A stretch of 64,000 nucleotides of DNA from Pseudomonas sp. HOU2 (lineage in GTDB: Bacteria > Pseudomonadota > Gammaproteobacteria > Pseudomonadales > Pseudomonadaceae), in contig NZ_CP160398.1 in the NCBI RefSeq assembly GCF_040729435.1, forward strand, positions 186,001 through 250,000, read 5' to 3'. The notes under the pieces are model-generated. The model had not been told where the DNA came from and made no database searches. It saw only the letters and a list, made by a program, of their open reading frames with translations. The position numbers and the translations under genes are program-made. This document shows, piece by piece, positions 49,415-58,796 of this stretch (within the stretch, counting starts at the first letter, position 1; each line of letters starts with the position of its first letter).

Positions 49415-50317
49415 TCAAACCAAAGTGGGCCGCAACTCCTGCGCCAGTTCAATCAATGCGCGCAACCGCGCGGGCACGAAGCGGTGGCCCGAGTAATAGA
49501 GCCTCAGTCCGCCAAATGACGGGCACCACGGCATCAACACCGGCACCAAGGTGCCGCTCGCCAGCTCTTGCTGGATGAACCACTCGGAAATGAAACCAAT
49601 GCCAAGGCCCGACAACACCGCCTGTTTGATTGCGAGCATTTCGTTGGAGGCGAAGCTCACCGGCAGATCCATTTGCAACTTTTGGCCATCGCGCTCCAAT
49701 TCCCATTGGTAGAGCCCACCATGGGCCATGCGCATGCCGATGCTTCGGTGGGTGAGTAGATCTCGCGGATGTTCGGGCACGCCGTGGCGTTCGAGGTACT
49801 CGGGGGGTGCGACCACAAGCATCCGAATGTCACCTGACAGTGCCACGGCAATCATGTCTTGCGGCACGGACTCCGCCAGACGAATCCCGGCGTCGAAGCC
49901 ACCGGCGATGATGTCGACCATGCTTGATTCGCTGACGATGTCGATACGTACGTCGGGATAGCGCTGAGCGTACTGCTTCAATAGCGGATCCAACAGCAGG
50001 TAGGCCGCGCCATGCGGTGCATTGATGCGCAATGTGCCGCTCGGCTCATCGGGGCCGACGCTGGCTTCTTCGCCGGCACTTTTGATCTGTGCCAACGCAG
50101 GTGCGATGCGTGCCACATAGCGTTGGCCGATGTCGGTGAGGGCAACGCTGCGCGTGGAGCGATTGAACAGCCGCACTTTCAGGCGTGCTTCCAGACCGGC
50201 CACCGCGCTGCTCACGGCAGTAGTGGACATGCCCAGCTCCTGTGCAGCGCCGCGAAAACTGCTGCGCCGCGCCACGGCCAACACCACTTCCAGCTCGGTC
50301 ATTCCGGTTCTGTGCAT
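49415..50317 (-). CDS. LysR family transcriptional regulator
   Basis: This 300-residue regulator has an N-terminal winged HTH (TELEVVLAVARRSSFRGAAQ, MSTTAVSSAVAGLEARLK) and a periplasmic-binding-like domain (LRINAPHGAAYLLLDPLL, FDAGIRLAE). ATG 50317 with AGGA upstream is chosen. The C-terminal end lies in sequence that looks like an insertion-element end, so the last residues may not be original. It is divergent from the aldehyde dehydrogenase gene 122 bp away and probably regulates it. Confidence 0.88.
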   Translation of the reverse strand: MHRTGMTELEVVLAVARRSSFRGAAQELGMSTTAVSSAVAGLEARLKVRLFNRSTRSVALTDIGQRYVARIAPALAQIKSAGEEASVGPDEPSGTLRINAPHGAAYLLLDPLLKQYAQRYPDVRIDIVSESSMVDIIAGGFDAGIRLAESVPQDMIAVALSGDIRMLVVAPPEYLERHGVPEHPRDLLTHRSIGMRMAHGGLYQWELERDGQKLQMDLPVSFASNEMLAIKQAVLSGLGIGFISEWFIQQELASGTLVPVLMPWCPSFGGLRLYYSGHRFVPARLRALIELAQELRPTLV

Positions 50318-50439
50318 AGATCGTCCTGAATATAAGGATGCTTCATCAGCCAAAGGATGGCTTATCGGAATAATGAACCCTTCTTAGACTTCATCACAGA
50401 GGCTCGATTCAGACGAGTCGTTTTGAGCGAGGAGTCGCC

Positions 50440-51870
50440 ATGCAACGCATTGAACATATCTACATCAACGGCGAGTTCGTTCTTCCCCACGGTGAGGAAT
50501 GGTTTGACCTTCATAACCCGAGCACCGAGGAAGTCATCGGTCAGGTTAGGCTGGGCGATGCACTGGACGCACAGCGTGCGATCGCCGCCGCCAAGGCTGC
50601 ATTCCCGGCGTGGGCCCGTACTAGCCGGGAGGAGCGCATTGCGGCACTGCACCGCATGCACCGGGCCGTGGCGGCAAAGGAGGAAGAGCTGCTGCAAGCC
50701 ATCCTCATGGAGTACGGTGCACCTGTGGCTCGCGGGCGCTGGATGGCGACTTATCCGGCCGACGTGATTGCGCAAGCAATCGATGCTCTGGAGGCGTTCG
50801 ATTTCGAGGAGCAGGTCGGCATCGCCAGAGTCATTCTGACGCCCGTGGGTGTGACCGGTCTGATCACGCCATGGAACAGCAATGCGGGCTTCATCTGCAA
50901 CAAGCTGGCCACCGCGCTGGCGACCGGCTGCACCGCCGTCATCAAGCCTAGCGAGATGAGCGCGTTGCAGACGCAGGTCGTGGTCAGTGCGTTGCACGAA
51001 GCGGGGTTGCCACCGGGTGTATTCAATGTCGTCAACGGACGGGGTGATGTGGTTGGCGAGGAGATCGCCGGTCATCCCGACGTTGCCAAGATCTCGTTTA
51101 CGGGCTCGTCTGCTGTCGGTAAGCATCTGGTCAGAACCGGTGCCGACACCATGAAGCGTGTGACGCTGGAACTCGGCGGCAAGTCGCCCACCGTGGTGCT
51201 GGATGATGCTGATCTGCAGGCGGTCATGCCGATGGTGCTGCAAGCCGGATTTCTCAACAGCGGCCAGGCGTGCATCGCGGGGACTCGCATCCTCGTGCCG
51301 CGCCGCCGGCTGACAGAATTCGAGCGGATTGCGCAGGAGAGCGTCTCACAGATCCGATCGGGCGATCCGCGTGACACCGACACCGATATCGGTCCGATGG
51401 TGAGTCAGAAACAATGGGAACGGGTGCAGCGCTACATCCGTATCGGCCAGGAAGAAGGCGCAAGGTTGCTGGCGGGTGGCGAAGGTCGCCCGGAAGGCTT
51501 GCATGCCGGATGGTTTGTGAAGCCCACGATCTTCACTGATGCCAACAACCGGATGCGCATCGCACGTGAGGAAATCTTCGGGCCCGTATTGACGATCATT
51601 CCTTACGAGGATGATGCCGATGCGGTCAGCATTGCCAACGATACAAACTATGGGCTGAGCGCCCTGGTACTGGGAAAAAGCGCTGAACGTTGTATGAACG
51701 TAGCCCGTCAGATCGATGCGGGACGCGTGCTCATCAACACCCTGACCCACGAGCCGCGCGCCCCCTTCGGTGGATTCAAGCATTCAGGACTTGGGCGCGA
51801 AATGGGCAGGTGGGGAATGAGCGCGTTTTTGGAGCCGAAGACGTTGATCAGCCATGACACGTTGAAATGA
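50440..51870 (+). CDS. Aldehyde dehydrogenase (NAD(P)-dependent)
   Basis: This 476-residue ALDH has the catalytic Asn in TPWNSNAGF (Asn145), Glu244 in VTLELGGKSP, and nucleophile Cys278 in NSGQACIAGTRI. SFTGSSAVGKHL is the NAD-binding turn. It matches the general ALDH family used for many aliphatic and aromatic aldehydes; the substrate cannot be stated. A GAGGAG ribosome site precedes the ATG. Divergent LysR gene likely controls it. Confidence 0.92.
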   Translation: MQRIEHIYINGEFVLPHGEEWFDLHNPSTEEVIGQVRLGDALDAQRAIAAAKAAFPAWARTSREERIAALHRMHRAVAAKEEELLQAILMEYGAPVARGRWMATYPADVIAQAIDALEAFDFEEQVGIARVILTPVGVTGLITPWNSNAGFICNKLATALATGCTAVIKPSEMSALQTQVVVSALHEAGLPPGVFNVVNGRGDVVGEEIAGHPDVAKISFTGSSAVGKHLVRTGADTMKRVTLELGGKSPTVVLDDADLQAVMPMVLQAGFLNSGQACIAGTRILVPRRRLTEFERIAQESVSQIRSGDPRDTDTDIGPMVSQKQWERVQRYIRIGQEEGARLLAGGEGRPEGLHAGWFVKPTIFTDANNRMRIAREEIFGPVLTIIPYEDDADAVSIANDTNYGLSALVLGKSAERCMNVARQIDAGRVLINTLTHEPRAPFGGFKHSGLGREMGRWGMSAFLEPKTLISHDTLK

Positions 51871-51903
51871 CTGGGTCAGGTTCCTGTCGTCAACTGGGTC
51901 GAA

Positions 51904-51931
51904 CAACTTGCCGCCTCACGGCGGCAAGTTG
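51904..51931. terminator. Hairpin between convergent genes (bidirectional terminator-like)
   Basis: A perfect 12-bp stem (51904-51915 with 51920-51931) has a TCAC loop. It lies 33 bp after the aldehyde dehydrogenase stop and just before the end of the convergent KASIII-like gene. No strong T-tract follows on either strand, so termination strength is uncertain. Confidence 0.55.
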
Positions 51932-51940
51932 CTTCCGATC

Positions 51941-52990
51941 TTACAGGGTGAATGACAACGCAGAGAAAACCATCCCGCCACTGCCTGCCCAACCCATGCA
52001 AAACTGGCCGTTTTCGGCTTCGCCCCGACTCATCGCATCGAAGATGCCGTAGGGGATGGACGCGGTAATGATGTTGCCGGTTTTATGTCCGACGTGGTGC
52101 AGCTTGTGATCGATACCGATCAGTTGGCCGATGTGCTCCCACATCTTTGGCGAACCGGTATGGATAAACACTTTATGAACATCTGCTGCAGAGATGTTTT
52201 GCAGATTGAAAACTTTTATCGCTTCATTGCGGCCATCTTCATGCAAGGCTGCCGCGTAGGAATTGAATTGATACTGCCCACCCGTTGGTGAAATACGAGG
52301 AATATCCTCCTCATTGCAGAACAGTTTCCAATCCGGCAGGGAGATGGTCGACAAGTCACTCAAGTCCGGCCGGTTGATGTAAGAGAACTTGAAATTGCCG
52401 GGGGCCTCATGACTGAGGATGGTGACGGTGACAGCTTCGCCAATGGTAAAACTCGGGAACTTGTAAGCCAGTTCTGCCGACGACTGCAAAGAGAAGTTCT
52501 TGGGCATGACCGGCCCGCCGGCAGACATGCCAAATTCCATATTGACGATCGCCGCGTAGCGAATCTCGCCGGCCTGCATTTTACTGTTGATGACATCCAT
52601 GGCTGTCACCCAGCCGTTGCAGGCGTCGACCACATCGAAGTTTCTGCAGCTCAGGCCCAGCGCCTTGGCGATGAACGTACTGTTGGCCGGCTCGATGAAG
52701 CCGCGGGTGACGTTCGGGTAAATCAACAGATCCAGATCGGCCTTGTCGATATTGGCCTGGGCGAGCGCGGAGTTGAATGCCGTCTCCATCAGTTGCATCG
52801 GCGTTTCGTTGGCACCCAGCCAATGACGCGTGCCGCTGCCACTTTTTTCAAGCAACTTGCTGATGGTCTTCAATGTTTTAGGCAAGTCTTCCTGGAAGGT
52901 ATCTTTAGAGTGTTCCTCGACCAGGTTTATAACGTCCTGATTGCTGACGATGCGTGACGGGAGAATCCCGGACAGCCCAACTATTTTCAT
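51941..52990 (-). CDS. 3-oxoacyl-ACP synthase III (KASIII/FabH-like) family protein
   Basis: This 349-residue thiolase-fold enzyme has the KASIII triad Cys124 (VVDACNGWV), His277 (VFIHTGSP) and Asn306 (HKTGNIITAS). All three are intact, so condensing or acyl-transfer activity is likely. It stands alone, without acyl carrier protein or other fatty-acid genes, so it is probably a specialised paralogue rather than the housekeeping FabH. AAGGAAGT precedes ATG 52990. Base composition is somewhat lower in G+C than the neighbours. Confidence 0.86.
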   Translation of the reverse strand: MKIVGLSGILPSRIVSNQDVINLVEEHSKDTFQEDLPKTLKTISKLLEKSGSGTRHWLGANETPMQLMETAFNSALAQANIDKADLDLLIYPNVTRGFIEPANSTFIAKALGLSCRNFDVVDACNGWVTAMDVINSKMQAGEIRYAAIVNMEFGMSAGGPVMPKNFSLQSSAELAYKFPSFTIGEAVTVTILSHEAPGNFKFSYINRPDLSDLSTISLPDWKLFCNEEDIPRISPTGGQYQFNSYAAALHEDGRNEAIKVFNLQNISAADVHKVFIHTGSPKMWEHIGQLIGIDHKLHHVGHKTGNIITASIPYGIFDAMSRGEAENGQFCMGWAGSGGMVFSALSFTL

Positions 52991-53447
52991 ATGACTTCCT
53001 TGTTGAAAGTGTGCATCCGTGGGCAATGGCTGCGGATGAGCAAACCCTTACTCATCCCTGTAAGGAGCCATTGGCGGCAATACTTTTAGCACAAAGAAAA
53101 TGCGGATCAAGGACGTTGCTCGTTATTTCCATCAATTGAATTGAATCATGATCTGGGTCAATTTAACGGGCTTTCAAGTTGACCAAAAAAAACAGTCGGG
53201 CGGACCCTCGCGACACGGTTGGCATCTGTGTTTCCTGTCGTCGGCTATCGGCGAAAAGGACACACCTGAAGGGATAAACACCCCTCAATAGCCTATTTTC
53301 GTCACGTAGTTGCGTAAAAGCCCCAAGCTGGCCCTAAAATCATCGAACATCGAGGGAACTATTAACGTCCACCAACAGACTGAGCTGCTGTTGCGACCCT
53401 CATGCAAACGTCGCACGAAACGATTTCTACAATAAATGGAGCGCACA
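52991..53447. other. 457-bp intergenic region with hairpin and Anr-like site
   Basis: No gene is supported. A small hairpin GGATGAG...CTCATCC lies near 53032-53055, and an Anr/Fnr-like half-palindrome lies at 53148-53161. The rest is A+T-richer than average, fitting promoters for the divergent KASIII-like and InaA-like genes. Confidence 0.5.
53148..53161. promoter_or_regulatory. Candidate Anr/Fnr box
   Basis: ATGATCTGGGTCAA matches the Anr consensus TTGAT-N4-(A/G)TCAA at all but one base. It is 158 bp upstream of the KASIII-like gene on the minus strand and 287 bp upstream of the InaA-like gene. A single motif match is weak evidence. Confidence 0.3.
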
Positions 53448-54119
53448 ATGGGCAGGGCAGGCGATGAGTTCGATTTCTGGTGGGGTACGTCCGGTTCGTG
53501 GGTGGAACCGCCGAATGTGCGCCGCAGCGGCACCAGCGGTGTCCAGTTGATCGTTCAAGGTGACAAGACGTTTTTCGTAAAGCGCCAGACTGGCCATCTG
53601 TTCCGCAGCCTCCGTTACCCCACTGGCCGACCCACCGCATTGCGTGAAGGCATTGCCCTTTCTAGACTCCAGCAACTGGGTGTGAATGCGCCGAGACCGG
53701 TATTTTATGGCGCGAGAAAAGTCGACGGCGTTTGGCAGGGGGTCTTGGTTACCAATGATCTGGGCGGCTTCATTGATCTGGATACCTGGTATAGCCAGGG
53801 CGCTGCAAGCCTGTTGACCACGGAACAACATCTGCGACTTCTTGAACGTTTGGCGCAAATGCTGGCGCGGATGCACTCGGGCAAATGGCAGCACGGTTGC
53901 ATGCGTTCCAAACACATCTTTATCAAGGCGTCGGTTACCGACACAGACTTCGATTTCGAACTGGCGCTGCTTGATCTGGAGAAATCTCGCGGTCGTGTTA
54001 CGGCAATGGGCGCGGCGCGTCACGACATTCCGCAACTCAGACGGCATTCTTTCTGGGATGAGTCGCAGTGGCGGCATTTCCTTTCGAGCTATGAGCAAGC
54101 CAGTGGTAGAACCCTGTAA
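53448..54119 (+). CDS. InaA/Kdo-kinase-like family protein
   Basis: This is a 223-residue protein of the lipopolysaccharide-kinase InaA family (protein-kinase-like fold). Visible are a nucleotide-anchoring lysine in TFFVKRQTGH, REGIALSRLQQLGVNAPRPV, a catalytic-loop-like QHGCMRSKHIFI and the metal-binding segment FELALLDLEKSRG. These match InaA/WaaP-type kinases. GGAG 7 nt upstream favours ATG 53448 over ATG 53436. The substrate (perhaps a sugar of LPS) is not known. Confidence 0.75.
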   Translation: MGRAGDEFDFWWGTSGSWVEPPNVRRSGTSGVQLIVQGDKTFFVKRQTGHLFRSLRYPTGRPTALREGIALSRLQQLGVNAPRPVFYGARKVDGVWQGVLVTNDLGGFIDLDTWYSQGAASLLTTEQHLRLLERLAQMLARMHSGKWQHGCMRSKHIFIKASVTDTDFDFELALLDLEKSRGRVTAMGAARHDIPQLRRHSFWDESQWRHFLSSYEQASGRTL

Positions 54120-54517
54120 GCAGGTGTGCCTGTGGCATTCGGCAGGCGGGCTGATTGTTATCTCTCCTTGGGGCTGCAACAACTTCAAGGAGAAGGTTCA
54201 CTGGCAAAGGGTTGATGGTTTTTTATTGCAATCGTTGGGGGGTGTAACAAGCGGGGTCTGCGCAGTAAGTGAACAAAAAGCTTACTGCTTATGAATGATT
54301 GATTTTCGGCCAATCACGACCCTTCAAAGTCGTACAAGAGCAGGCTTTCATGGATAGACCCCGGTGAGAAGCGGTTATCAGAAATGGAAATATAATCGTA
54401 AATTCTCATGCCTTTTTCTGGCTGATCGCTGTTCCTCTGCTAGGTTTTTCTAACGAACAATCTTCCATCAGTAGATTCGTTTGCCGAAAAACCGTCCCAA
54501 GCAAGGATGCCTTCCGT
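54120..54517. other. 398-bp intergenic region
   Basis: No gene was recognised. A weak hairpin (TCTCCTTG 54163-54170 with CAAGGAGA 54186-54193) may end the InaA-like transcript. The right part should hold the promoter of the DUF1254 genes, but no clear -35/-10 pair stands out. Confidence 0.45.
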
Positions 54518-55972
54518 ATGAACAAAACACCTTTATTCGCCAGCGGCCTGCTCGCTACCGCGGTATTGCTCGGCGCAGTTGCCGTGCAGGCACAGACCTC
54601 GCCAGTAGTGCAGGTATCCGGCCCCGAAGCCGATGTGAAGGTGACCGAAACCTACGTACGGATGATGGCGCGGGAGGCGTATTTCTGGGGTTGGCCGATG
54701 GCCAATATTTATAATCGCCGCCTGAAGTTCAAGGATCTGCCGCAGGCCGGGTTGATGGGGGGCATCGTGCCCGTGGCGCCGATCAACCATCTGTCGATGC
54801 TCACCGACTACATTTCACCGGGGGAACGCCTGGTGGCTTGTCCGAATCAGGATGTGGTCTACGGTGCGGGCAGCATTGCGCTGGATATCGAACCGGTGGT
54901 GATTCAGGTGCCGGACTTTGGCGACCGGTTTTGGGTTTATCAGGTGGTTGACCTGCGCTCCGACAGCTTCGCCGAGCTAGGAAAGATGTACGCCACCAAA
55001 CCGGGCTTCTATCTGTTGGTGGGGCCGGACTGGAACGGCAAGGTGCCTGAGGGCATCACCCAGGTGTTTCGTGCAAAGACCAACACCGGTTTCGTGATTC
55101 CGCGGGTCTTCCAGGACGATACGGCCGAAGATCGCAAGGCCATTCAACATTATCTGTCGGGCATCGACATGTACCCGCTGTCCAAATACGACGGCAAACT
55201 CAAGCAGCGTGACTGGAGCCAGTCGCCGAAATTCCCCGCCGAGGCCTCGGGTGACGAGGAAACGCGTTGGGTGCTGCCGGAAAAGTTCTTCGATGAGCTG
55301 CCGGCGATTCTCAAGGACGCCAAACCGCTACCGGGAGAAGAGGCGCGCTATGCGCAATTGGCGGTGCTGGCACAAATTGCCCAACGTGATCCCGAGCTGA
55401 AAAAAGCCATGATCGACGAGGCGCAAAAGTCTGATGCAGACGTGGTCAAGCCGTTGTTGCAGTTCCGCAACTACGGGAAGCAATTGCCCAATCACTGGAG
55501 CACCATCGTCAACGGCGCAGCGTTCGGCACGGACTACTTCCTGCGTACGGCAGTTGCCCGGTCGAACATCTTCGTCAACAAACAGATCGAGACCAAGTAC
55601 TTCTACCAGGATCTCGACGAGTCCGGCACCCGACTCAACGGCGCGCAGCGCTACAGCGTGACCTTCCCCAAAGGCGCGCTGCCGCCGGTCAAGGGTTTCT
55701 GGTCGCTGACGCTGTACAACCAGCAGCATTTCTTCGCCGAAAACCCGCTGGGCCGTTATTCCCTCGGCACCAAGAACAAGTCGCTCAAGACCAACGCCGA
55801 TGGCTCGCTGACGCTCTACGTGCAGAGCGATTCGCCGGGCGCCGACAAGGAAAGCAACTGGCTTCCGGCGCCGAAGGGCGCGGACTTCTCGCTCTATGTT
55901 CGCGCCTACTGGCCGGAAGCGGCCGCGATGAATGGCCAGTGGACGCCACCGGCGGTGGTCAAGGTCAACTGA
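54518..55972 (+). CDS. Exported DUF1254/DUF1214 protein 1
   Basis: This 484-residue protein has a signal peptide (MNKTPLFASGLLATAVLLGA, cleaved after VQAQ, about residue 29). A DUF1254 domain follows (REAYFWGWPMANIYNRR, then CPNQDVVYGAGSIALDIEPV), and a C-terminal DUF1214 domain (LPPVKGFWSLTLYNQQHFF, SLTLYVQSDSPG). The two domains are usually fused and exported; their biochemical role is not established. It is followed 34 bp later by a second member, suggesting duplication or a heteromeric pair. Confidence 0.87.
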   Translation: MNKTPLFASGLLATAVLLGAVAVQAQTSPVVQVSGPEADVKVTETYVRMMAREAYFWGWPMANIYNRRLKFKDLPQAGLMGGIVPVAPINHLSMLTDYISPGERLVACPNQDVVYGAGSIALDIEPVVIQVPDFGDRFWVYQVVDLRSDSFAELGKMYATKPGFYLLVGPDWNGKVPEGITQVFRAKTNTGFVIPRVFQDDTAEDRKAIQHYLSGIDMYPLSKYDGKLKQRDWSQSPKFPAEASGDEETRWVLPEKFFDELPAILKDAKPLPGEEARYAQLAVLAQIAQRDPELKKAMIDEAQKSDADVVKPLLQFRNYGKQLPNHWSTIVNGAAFGTDYFLRTAVARSNIFVNKQIETKYFYQDLDESGTRLNGAQRYSVTFPKGALPPVKGFWSLTLYNQQHFFAENPLGRYSLGTKNKSLKTNADGSLTLYVQSDSPGADKESNWLPAPKGADFSLYVRAYWPEAAAMNGQWTPPAVVKVN

Positions 55973-56006
55973 ACCGATTTCCCAACTGCGTTCATAAGGA
56001 CAGCCC

Positions 56007-57500
56007 ATGAACCGTTTGCGCACCTCATTGACGGCCCTGGCCGTAAGCCTCTCCCTAAGCGGCCTCGCCGATGCCGCGACGCGCTATGAAGAACTGGCCA
56101 ATCAGCCTTTTGAAAAAGGCTTCCCGACCGAAGCGACCGCGCGCAGCCTGATCGATGAGCTGGTGTTCCAGCGCGCCGTGCAGTCGTATCTGTGGGCGCT
56201 GCCGGCGATCAATATCTGGTCGATGAAGGAAGCGTCGGAAAAGCAGTTCGGCGCGGGCTACAACATCCTGCCGACCTGGAAAAAACGCATCAACGCCAAG
56301 ACTCTGGTGACCACGCCAAACTCCGACCTGGTCTACGCCATGAGCTATCTGGATCTGGCGAAGTACGGCCCGTTGGTGGTCGAAGCACCGCCCGGCGTGC
56401 AGGGCATGTTCGATGATTTCTTCCAGCGGCCGATTGTCGGGCCGACCATCGACGGCAGAACCTGGCGCGGTGACGTTGGCCTGGCGGGTCCCGACAAGGG
56501 CAAGGGCGGCACCTATGTGCTGCTCCCGCCCGATTACAAAGGGCCGGAGCCGACCGAGGGATTCGTCTATCGCTCGCGCACCAACAACGTCTTCCTGTTC
56601 TGGCGGACCTTTTTCAAGGACCCGAAAGACCTCAGCGTGCCGGTAGCCGAAGTCGAGCGTACGAAGATTTATCCGCTGGGCAAGAAGGACTCGGCGCTGC
56701 CGATGCAATTCCCCGACGCCACCGGCGCACCGATCAACATGCTGTTCCCCGAGGACGGTCGTTACTTCGACATGCTCTCGCGTTTCATCGACGCCGAAGC
56801 CGTCGATCCGGCGGACATGGACATGCGCGGCTTCCTGCACACCCTGGGCATCGAGAAGGGCAAGCCCTTCGCCCCGGATGCCGAACGACGCAAGCTGCTG
56901 GATGACGCCGCGCGTACCGCGTTCAAGATGAGCAAGGTGGTGACCAGTCACCTGCTGTACAAAGAGCCGGGCGGTCTGTACTACAAGGATCGTCAATACG
57001 TGAACACGTTTGCCGGAGAGAACACCGAGTTTCAGTCCAGCGGCAGCTTCACCAATCTTGAGCAGCGCGTGGCGTTCTTCACCTCGGCCTATTCCGACAG
57101 CCCCGGCATGGTCATGAACATGGTCGGTGCCGGTGCCAAGTATCCCGCGACTACCCGAGACGCCGAGGGCAAGTTCCTCGACGGCGCCCAGACCTACAAG
57201 CTCAACCTCCCGGCCAATGTCCCGGCGGCGTTGTTCTGGTCGGTCACCGCCTACGACAACCTGACCGCGTCAGGTCTGGACAACGGCCAGCCGTTCCCGT
57301 CCCTCAATCAAATGGATAAACCGGCGCAAAACAGCGACGGCTCCACCGACATTTACTTCGGGCCGACATCTCCAGGTGAAGGCAAGAACTGGATCAAGAC
57401 CGTACCGGAGAAAGGCTTCCTGGTGATCGTGCGGTTGTATGGGCCGAAGCAGGCGTTTTTTGACCAGAGCTGGAAGCCAAGCGATCTGATCAAACAATAG
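56007..57500 (+). CDS. Exported DUF1254/DUF1214 protein 2
   Basis: This 497-residue paralogue has a signal peptide (ending GLADAA, about residue 25), DUF1254 (QSYLWALPAINIWSMKEASE, TTPNSDLVYAMSYLDLAKYG) and DUF1214 (PAALFWSVTAYDNLTASGL, IYFGPTSPGEGKNWIKTVP). It has the same domain order as the gene before it but is clearly diverged, so the pair is not a recent duplication. AAGGA lies upstream of ATG 56007. Lies in an apparent operon with the barrel-like protein downstream. Confidence 0.87.
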   Translation: MNRLRTSLTALAVSLSLSGLADAATRYEELANQPFEKGFPTEATARSLIDELVFQRAVQSYLWALPAINIWSMKEASEKQFGAGYNILPTWKKRINAKTLVTTPNSDLVYAMSYLDLAKYGPLVVEAPPGVQGMFDDFFQRPIVGPTIDGRTWRGDVGLAGPDKGKGGTYVLLPPDYKGPEPTEGFVYRSRTNNVFLFWRTFFKDPKDLSVPVAEVERTKIYPLGKKDSALPMQFPDATGAPINMLFPEDGRYFDMLSRFIDAEAVDPADMDMRGFLHTLGIEKGKPFAPDAERRKLLDDAARTAFKMSKVVTSHLLYKEPGGLYYKDRQYVNTFAGENTEFQSSGSFTNLEQRVAFFTSAYSDSPGMVMNMVGAGAKYPATTRDAEGKFLDGAQTYKLNLPANVPAALFWSVTAYDNLTASGLDNGQPFPSLNQMDKPAQNSDGSTDIYFGPTSPGEGKNWIKTVPEKGFLVIVRLYGPKQAFFDQSWKPSDLIKQ

Positions 57501-57568
57501 AAGCTCCCCGGAAGTGAACACTTGGACCCTGCGCCTTCAGTACGCCTGGTGAAATGGAGGGCAAATCG

Positions 57569-58618
57569 ATGCCATCGATAAGGATGCGATCAAGTCTGAC
57601 ACTCTGCGGGGCGGTGCTCAGTGGCTTGGCCTGTGCCGCCAGCCCTCTGCCGAAACTGGGTTCCCCGTCAGTTGCAGGGGCCAAGGTCGATCCGGAAAAA
57701 TGCCACCAGCTACGACAGGACTTCGACATTGACCTGAAAGAAGTGGTCAAGGCCGGCTGCGAACCGTCCACCGAACAGATATCCAGACTGATGGACAACC
57801 CGGTGGGCAACCTTGTTCTGCTGTTCAACCAGTACGATTACACCGCGCTCAAAGGTCCGCACAGCAACGGCACACGGATGCTCGGCAAATACAGTTTCAT
57901 GCCGACCTTTCCGATCTCTCTTGGCGAAGACTGGAACCTGATCAACCGCCTGCCGATCAGTTACGTCAGCGCCCCGGTCAACCGCAAGGCCGGTAACCTG
58001 ATTGGCATGGGCCCCAACGAGATTCTGCACGATCGCGGTGACTTCACCTCGGTCGTGCAGGACCCGTTCGACCGTACCAGCGGTTTCGGCGACCTGGCCT
58101 ACGTCGGCGTGTTTTCGCCCAAGGAGCCGATCCGCTTTGCCGGGGGTGGCAAGATGGTCTGGGGCTTCGGTCCGACCGCGATGTTTCCGACTGCCGAAGA
58201 AGACGTGCTCGGTACGGGAAAATATTCGCTGGGCCCGGCGTTCGTCGCCGCGTACCTCGGCCCGGACTGGACCCTTGGCGTGTTCCCGCAGCACTGGTGG
58301 TCGGTTGGCGGTGATAGCAAGCGCAAGGATGTCAGCCTGACCAATGTGCAGTACTTCATTCAGCGGGCGATTCCCGGGCCGGAACAGTGGCGCATCGGCA
58401 TGACCCCCAACGTCACGGTCAACTGGAAGGCCGAGGGCGGCAACAAAGTCACGTTTCCCATCGGGATCGGCGCTGGGCGAATTTTCAATTTCGGCAAGTT
58501 GCCGGTGAGGATCTCCGGGGAAATTCAGTACTCGGCGATTCATCCGGATGACCTGATCAGCAGCCGCTGGAATTTCCGGCTGTCGTTCATTCCGGTCATT
58601 CCTACCTTTATGTTTTGA
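57569..58618 (+). CDS. Exported beta-barrel-like protein (DUF1254 operon)
   Basis: This 349-residue exported protein has a signal peptide (about residues 1-22, ending LACAAS). It is rich in alternating hydrophobic/aromatic strands (LGKYSFMPTFPISLGEDWNL, FGDLAYVGVFSPKEPIRFAG) and ends in FIPVIPTFMF with a C-terminal Phe, as in outer-membrane barrels. It resembles proteins annotated as neuromedin-U-like or MetA-pathway transporters, but I cannot assign a family firmly. GGAGGG 7 nt upstream fixes ATG 57569. The 68-bp gap after the DUF1254 pair suggests cotranscription. Confidence 0.72.
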   Translation: MPSIRMRSSLTLCGAVLSGLACAASPLPKLGSPSVAGAKVDPEKCHQLRQDFDIDLKEVVKAGCEPSTEQISRLMDNPVGNLVLLFNQYDYTALKGPHSNGTRMLGKYSFMPTFPISLGEDWNLINRLPISYVSAPVNRKAGNLIGMGPNEILHDRGDFTSVVQDPFDRTSGFGDLAYVGVFSPKEPIRFAGGGKMVWGFGPTAMFPTAEEDVLGTGKYSLGPAFVAAYLGPDWTLGVFPQHWWSVGGDSKRKDVSLTNVQYFIQRAIPGPEQWRIGMTPNVTVNWKAEGGNKVTFPIGIGAGRIFNFGKLPVRISGEIQYSAIHPDDLISSRWNFRLSFIPVIPTFMF

Positions 58619-58796
58619 GGATTACCCCAGGCCGGGGCGTGCATGTGCGCGCATCAGAGCGGAGGATTTGTGGGGCGGGGCAGAGACGCGGTTGCGGCAG
58701 TGGGTCAATCGGCGGCCGTAAGGTCTGTCGTGTTGGCTCCTACAGGTGCTGGTGCGCGCTCAGCACTCAAGTCACGCACCAGACTCGTTTGAATAA

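Noticed and set aside
49080..49418. 112-codon minus-strand frame upstream of gabP
   Set aside because: No ribosome site, no domain, unusual composition; treated as intergenic with a possible IS remnant.
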